A stretch of 64,000 nt of DNA from Nymphaea colorata (Eukaryota > Streptophyta > Magnoliopsida > Nymphaeales > Nymphaeaceae), in assembly GCF_008831285.2 (NCBI RefSeq), contig NC_045146.1, positions 7,698,972 to 7,762,971 of the forward strand, given 5' to 3'. The notes under the pieces are model-generated. The model had not been told where the DNA came from, ran no database searches, and was given only the letters and a program-made list of their open reading frames with translations. The translations under genes and the position numbers were made by a program. Below, in pieces: positions 59,090-64,000 of the stretch. Every line of letters starts with the position of its first letter. The stretch's first letter is position 1.

Positions 59090-59248
59090 ACCATTTGCCC
59101 CTTCTAACTAGGACTCAAGAGCAGCGATACACAATTTGAAATTGAGACATCAACTATGTTGCAACCAAACCATTTGCCCCTTCTAACTAGGACTTAAGAG
59201 CAGCGATACACAATTTGAAATTGAGACATCAACTATGTTGCAACCAAA
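59090..59248. repeat. 79-bp tandem duplication, two copies
   Basis: Copies at 59090-59168 and 59169-59248 begin ACCATTTGCCCCTTC and differ at essentially one position (CTCAAG versus CTTAAG). Confidence 0.93.
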
Positions 59249-60539
59249 TGATGCATCTTCACCCCATTCACACTTGGAATGGGGTAAACTGTAAAGGGGA
59301 ACATCTGTTTCTCCATTGTTACCTTTTCATTAATCCAAATTTTTAGAACCATCTTATTAATAGTGAGGGTTAGTTCATAGTGTTTTCCACTAGAACCAAC
59401 CCATATATTCTCAATACATTTCACCAACTAAAGTTTCTGAAAAACAAAATAAAGCACCACATTCTCACAGATGCAGAAAACATATTCTACTTTTTCTTTT
59501 TGGCTGAACATAAACACAACTTTTAGGTTGAGTTTTTCATTAGGAATCCAAGTTTGCAGCTAAAATTGAATCCCACTTTCTCCATAGCACTAATCAAGTA
59601 CTGGGGTGTTGGTCTAATCCATAATCGAATCAATTGTAAGCTTGGAATGTCTGCCATCCATGTACATACTTTTTCTTGATAAATTTGAAACTAACTGAAG
59701 ATTTAAACAAAATATCCAGCTTCTATTTTGCTGAGGTCTTTCAGCTTTCTCAGTTCAACTCCTTCAATTTTGGTCTGCATGATAGTAGCACTGTTTATTT
59801 CATTATTATTTTGCAACAAGAATGCCCCATATAGCATCCAAACTAGCAGTCTTGAAAATCTTCGCATCCACTACGTGCAATTCTGATTTGCAAGATTTTC
59901 TTAGTGTCCCGTACATCTAACTTTTTAGATAACATGCTTACAATGGTTGGAGCAAAAAAAAACTCCAACCCAGATATTGAATGAGTAGTCCACATCTAAT
60001 TCAACCAAATTGTTGTAATCCTTCAAGCGTGACAAGGCAATATCAAATTTAAAGATGGAAGACCTGCTGGTGCCTAAGAAGTACGTACGCTGGTTCAAAA
60101 GCTCAAACAGTATTATCCATTTAAGAGTATCACCAAAACTTTTTGAGCCTCAATGGCACAAAGTAGTTTTTCTCTTGCTAATATTTCTCTAGTTTATAGA
60201 CCTAAAGGCCGTGTAAACTTTATTACATTTTTATCTCGAACATTATATGTAACATGGATGTAGGATGAAGTGAACCACGAGAAGCTTTAAACCAACCATA
60301 TTTTTTAGCAGCATGTCATCAAAAAAAAGTTAGAGATGAATTTAATGACCTCATCCCACCTAGTTTGTTGTAATTTTCTGCCATGTAGAAGCCCAAAAGC
60401 ATTGCCTGGTTGGTTGTCTTGTTGATGTCCAAGAAAGAATTTTGTTTATTTTATTAAGTGTGTCTTAGTTTATTTTTCACTTCCACATTACCATAAACCG
60501 ACATTTCTAGAGGCCTAGGTGTTAGTAAGGGACACTTTT
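59249..60539. other. No gene identified
   Basis: AT-rich intergenic DNA; no supported frames or element ends. Confidence 0.4.
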
Positions 60540-60767
60540 ACACTATTTATGTAGAAGCAGCACAAACTATGGGCTTTTGGTATCAGTAATGGCCTGGACC
60601 TGTGAAGAAGAAGAGAAGACAGTGGAAAAAATGTTTCTTCAAGACACTTTTTGTCACCACGGATACACTATTTATGTACAAGCAGCACAAACTATGGCCT
60701 TTTGGTATCTATAATGCCTTGGACCTGTGAAGAAGAAGAGAAGACAGTCGAAAAAAGGCTTCTTCAA
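60540..60767. repeat. Imperfect direct duplication, 125-bp spacing
   Basis: A segment of about 103 bp starting ACACTATTTATGTA recurs 125 bp downstream (60540-60642 and 60665-60767) with roughly ten differences. Both copies include CCTGTGAAGAAGAAGAG. Confidence 0.85.
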
Positions 60768-61550
60768 TAGTGGCATGCAGCCTCAAGAGACGGAGACGTG
60801 CCCTAATTATCATTAATATCATTGAACACTTTTACATGGATGAGTAGTAAAATATAAAATGCAGAAGATATTGCAACATGCCATTAGTTACATGTTTGGA
60901 TAGAAACACACTATTACTTGCTGGTTCAACTCAAATCCAAACCAAAAAAACCAAATATAAAACATACAGTCGTCTTTTCACCCTCCCCCAAGTTGTACAT
61001 GGATCTGAATGATAAACAGCTTGTTTTTAAGAATCCATCACCTATCTTTCGTTAGGCTTTTTGTAAGTAAGTCTCCTTGTGTAAATAAACTTAGGTTCAA
61101 CTCTTTCTTTTTTTCTGCCTTTTGCCACAGAAATGTAAGTCAATCTTAATATGTTTGGCACAACTATGATGGAGATAATTAAAAGGCACATCCTGTAACC
61201 CCTGCCGCTTTTATATTATTTTTAAAATAAAACATATAAGAAAATTGGCATATTTATTTCAATAATAAATTAAATTTATTTCTCCAAAAGTTGCCAATGC
61301 TACTCCAAGTGTTGCAATGGTTCCTTATGAATATTGTATTTATTAAAGGACCATTTACATCTCTATTGAGTTTTTCTTCACTCGTCCTTTCTCATCCTTC
61401 CTTTCCACTATCATTGGCCCTAGGTACTAGGGCATTGGTAGCATCAGAAAAAGGTAGGAGTCTTCATTTGATTTATTTGATGCACATGGATGGTATATTA
61501 TCACATAGCTTATGATGCCTCCCTTTACTTGCTTCTCGGCATGTCCATAA
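60768..61550. other. No gene identified
   Basis: Intergenic DNA with a 74-codon plus frame (61291-61515) lacking recognisable features. Confidence 0.4.
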
Positions 61551-61847
61551 TATATGCATGATTTAAATTGAACCATTCATCATTTCAATGCGCACCATAT
61601 GGTTAATATTTCATTCACTATAGATGCATATGGTATATCTATGTGTTTGATGAATGAATCATGCCATGCATACTACGTATGATATACGATGCGTATGATA
61701 TATGCATGATTTAAATTGAACCATTCATAATTTCAATGCGCACCATATGGTTAATATTTCATTCACTATAGATGCATATGGTATATCTATGTGTTTGATG
61801 AATGAATCATGCCATGCATACTACGTATGATATACGATGCGTATGAT
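61551..61847. repeat. 148-bp tandem duplication, two near-identical copies
   Basis: Copies at 61551-61698 and 61699-61847 differ at one base (CATCATTTC versus CATAATTTC). Each copy contains nested TACGTATGATATACG palindromic words. Confidence 0.95.
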
Positions 61848-62061
61848 TTCTATATCAGTGATGGCTGGATATGACCACAGAACTCACGGCTGGAGGGGAA
61901 ACATGAGAGGAGGGGGAAAAAAAAAGTGGTGGAGACAGGGTATTATGAGAAAATTTCAAATCCGCCCCTCTCATTTGTAAAAATTTTCAGAAATACTAGT
62001 ATAATATGAAATCTTTTATTTCATCCTTTTTAAGAAACATAATTTCAAAATGATACTCGTG

Positions 62062-62819
62062 TAGTGGCGGAGCCAGCATGGGGCTGTCGTGGGCACGCCC
62101 ACGCCAGCCCAAGATTTCTCTATTGGATTTCTTTTTCCAGCTGCAATTGTCATCAATCATTTTTAAAATAAATGCACTCCACTCGAAGGGGGATTCCTTC
62201 TATTATCTTTTAAATTATATGTTCTAAGTTCGAACCCATTTCAGAACTCATACTCGGTGATGAGAATTGCTTCCATACGAATGGATTCATTGCTTGTAAC
62301 CTACTAAGTTAGGATAATTATTCACATTATATATATATATATATATTAGACTGCATTAATCCAGTGTGCAGTCACATGGGATCCTGGATCAGGATTGCCA
62401 TGTTTCTTAGTTTGGTATAACATATTGTTCTTATTTAATGATTCTACATCAAAATTTAGAGTAGATTTATGAAAGATTATGTTATAGGGTTTATAAATCT
62501 GCTTCAATTTTTTAAACAACTTCACTGAATAGTAGCAATATAAATTTGCCCCAAAGATTGAAGCAGATTCGTAAAATAATAAAACTAATGTACCATGAAT
62601 CTACCTTAATTTTTTAAGTAGGTTCATCATGTTCAAATAATCGAGTTGAGTTTGAGTTTGAGTTGGAGATCAAAGTTTCGTCAAATATCCCTCAATGTTT
62701 GTTTATTTTTACATTAGTATCTTCAAATATTTGTTTTGTTCTATATGTGAGTGCCCCTTCATATGTGAAAATCTATGAATGGGTGTCCCCTCCAGAAAAC
62801 TTTTCTGGCTCCGCCACTG
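62062..62819. mobile_element. Non-autonomous hAT-type DNA transposon, 758 bp
   Basis: The left end TAGTGGCGGAGCCAG (62062-62076) and the right end (reverse complement CAGTGGCGGAGCCAG, 62805-62819) match at 14 of 15 positions. A perfect 8-bp target duplication TACTCGTG flanks them (62054-62061 and 62820-62827), as expected for hAT. A near-perfect palindrome sits next to the left end (62081-62110, arms GGGCTGTCGTGGGC and GCCCACGCCAGCCC, 13 of 14 pairs). CCAGAAAA/TTTTCTGG overlaps the right end. The interior is AT-rich, includes an (AT)n run (62327-62346), and has no transposase. Confidence 0.93.
62440..62640. repeat. Inverted AAATCTGCTTCAAT-type segment inside the hAT element
   Basis: AAATCTGCTTCAATTTTT and its approximate complement AAAGATTGAAGCAGATT lie about 70 bp apart. 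Similar words (GAATCTGCTCC, AAGCAGACTC) occur in the MITE at 21377-21541, so this may be a nested relative. No target duplication was established. Confidence 0.4.
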
Positions 62820-62827
62820 TACTCGTG

Positions 62828-63133
62828 ACCATTGTTTTGCAATTATACAAACTATATATATTTATAAATGGTGAAAGGAGGTTTCTAAAGTCTTTTAATT
62901 TTGTTCGCCCTATTTTAAGCTTCAGAAATTCTTTGTACTGGTTTTCAGACTGGTTTTCTCTAAAATTCGAATTTTAACCCTTTAGTTGCGACACCGGGTT
63001 CCATAGGCCGAAATTGCTTTCCATCATGCATGACCATCTGAAATTCAATTAAAAGAGTTTGCAATGGATCTATCTGGGCTTGAGAATTTAAAGAACGTTT
63101 GTAGACTCAAACATGATTTGAGATACATATGAA

Positions 63134-63136
<3 letters not shown>
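62828..63136. other. No gene identified
   Basis: AT-rich DNA between the hAT element and the right-edge repeats; no supported feature. Confidence 0.4.
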
Positions 63137-63185
<49 letters not shown>

Positions 63186-63429
63186 TTTCCAGGAATTTTA
63201 GATATTTTTGGGCTTGTTTAAAAATGTATGCATATACCTTAGTAGTTGAAAAATAGATTTGGATTTCGACCAACTCATCTTGGCAATGTAATTACATTTT
63301 ATATATATATATATATATGAGTTTCCAGGAATTTTAGATATTTTTGGGCTTGTTTAAAAATGTATGCATATACCTTAGTAGTTGAAAAATAGATTTGGAT
63401 TTCGACCAACTCATCTTGGCAATGTAATT

Positions 63430-63505
<76 letters not shown>

Positions 63506-63600
63506 TATTTTTGGGCTTGTTTAAAAATGTATGCATATACCTTAGTAGTTGAAAAATAGATTTGGATTTCGACCAACTCATCTTGGCAATGTAATTACAT
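63137..63600. repeat. Three-copy repeat interleaved with (AT)n arrays
   Basis: A unit of about 119 bp beginning ATGAGTTTCCAGGAATTT occurs at 63181-63299, again at 63317-63435, and 5'-truncated at 63503-63600. The copies look identical where they overlap. Each is preceded by an (AT)n array of a different length: about 44, 20 and 68 bp. Confidence 0.93.
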
Positions 63601-64000
63601 TATTGAAAATTGATTTAAACGTGGGTCTAACTGATTTTGAAAAGTTCATTTTTTGGTTATTGAAAATAAATATTTTAGTTGTGAATAAATCCATACTTCG
63701 GTCCAGCATGTTGAAAAATATATTTTAATTATTGAAAATAGATCTGGATTTAGATCCAACTTGTTTGAATAATGTTTTTCAATATTGTAAATTGATTTGG
63801 ATTTGGGACAAACTTATTTAAAAAGATATTTGGGTTTAATCTGTTTGGAAATAGATATTTCAGTCATTCTCAATGAAATTATATTTTGTATTTAATTTGT
63901 TTAATAATGAATATATTTTAGTTGTGGAGAAGATTTGGATATGGATACAACTTGTTTCAAAATATTTTAGATCATGTGAATGAATTGTAATATACATACC
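63601..64000. repeat. Degenerate TTGAAAATAGATTTGGAT-type repeats
   Basis: Downstream of the three clean copies, diverged relatives of the same words (GAAAATAGATCTGGATT, TTTAGATCCAACTTG) recur to the window edge, suggesting an older tandem array. Confidence 0.6.

Overview
The window looks like nuclear DNA of a flowering plant. It is AT-rich, has spliced genes with GT-AG introns, carries plant-specific gene families (a CBL-interacting protein kinase and a GH100 neutral/alkaline invertase), and is full of plant-type transposon relics and very long dinucleotide microsatellites. The two host genes lack the GC-rich exons typical of grass genes, but the species cannot be named from the sequence.

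Layout. At 1-2607 (minus strand) lies a PIF/Harbinger transposon coding region. Its four-exon DDE transposase is open throughout, and its Myb/SANT-like ORF1 is broken by one extra A in a homopolymer. 2.6-14.7 kb holds no convincing host gene. It contains short tandem duplications, a Tourist-type MITE with TTA target duplication (8916-9308), a second candidate MITE, an isolated miRNA-precursor-like hairpin (12710-12810), and several (AT)n/(AG)n/(AC)n arrays. 14720-19866 (minus) is a complete four-exon cytosolic-type neutral/alkaline invertase of 574 residues, with an 8-residue tandem duplication near its N terminus. A probable leader exon and a SINE-like sequence lie upstream. 20.9-32.3 kb is gene-poor: a small MITE, blocks of cryptically simple GATCCAA-like DNA, a CpG-rich island and microsatellites. 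32337-39722 (plus) is a complete 14-exon CIPK gene, closest by recall to CIPK3, encoding 451 residues. 39.9-64 kb is repeat territory: a decayed Ty1/copia gag region (plus), a decayed Ty3/gypsy element (minus, 47.8-53.3 kb), a very AT-rich stretch, several two-copy tandem duplications, a non-autonomous hAT element with perfect 8-bp target duplications (62062-62819), and a three-copy repeat interleaved with (AT)n arrays at the right edge.

The two host genes are single-copy neighbours about 12.5 kb apart and show no sign of shared regulation. One makes hexoses from sucrose in the cytosol. The other would transduce calcium signals through CBL proteins. The remainder is best read as a record of transposition, slippage and local duplication. 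I see no cluster that would form a new multi-gene system. The least explained items are the 12.7-kb hairpin, the intact Harbinger transposase next to a broken ORF1, and the microsatellite-flanked repeats.
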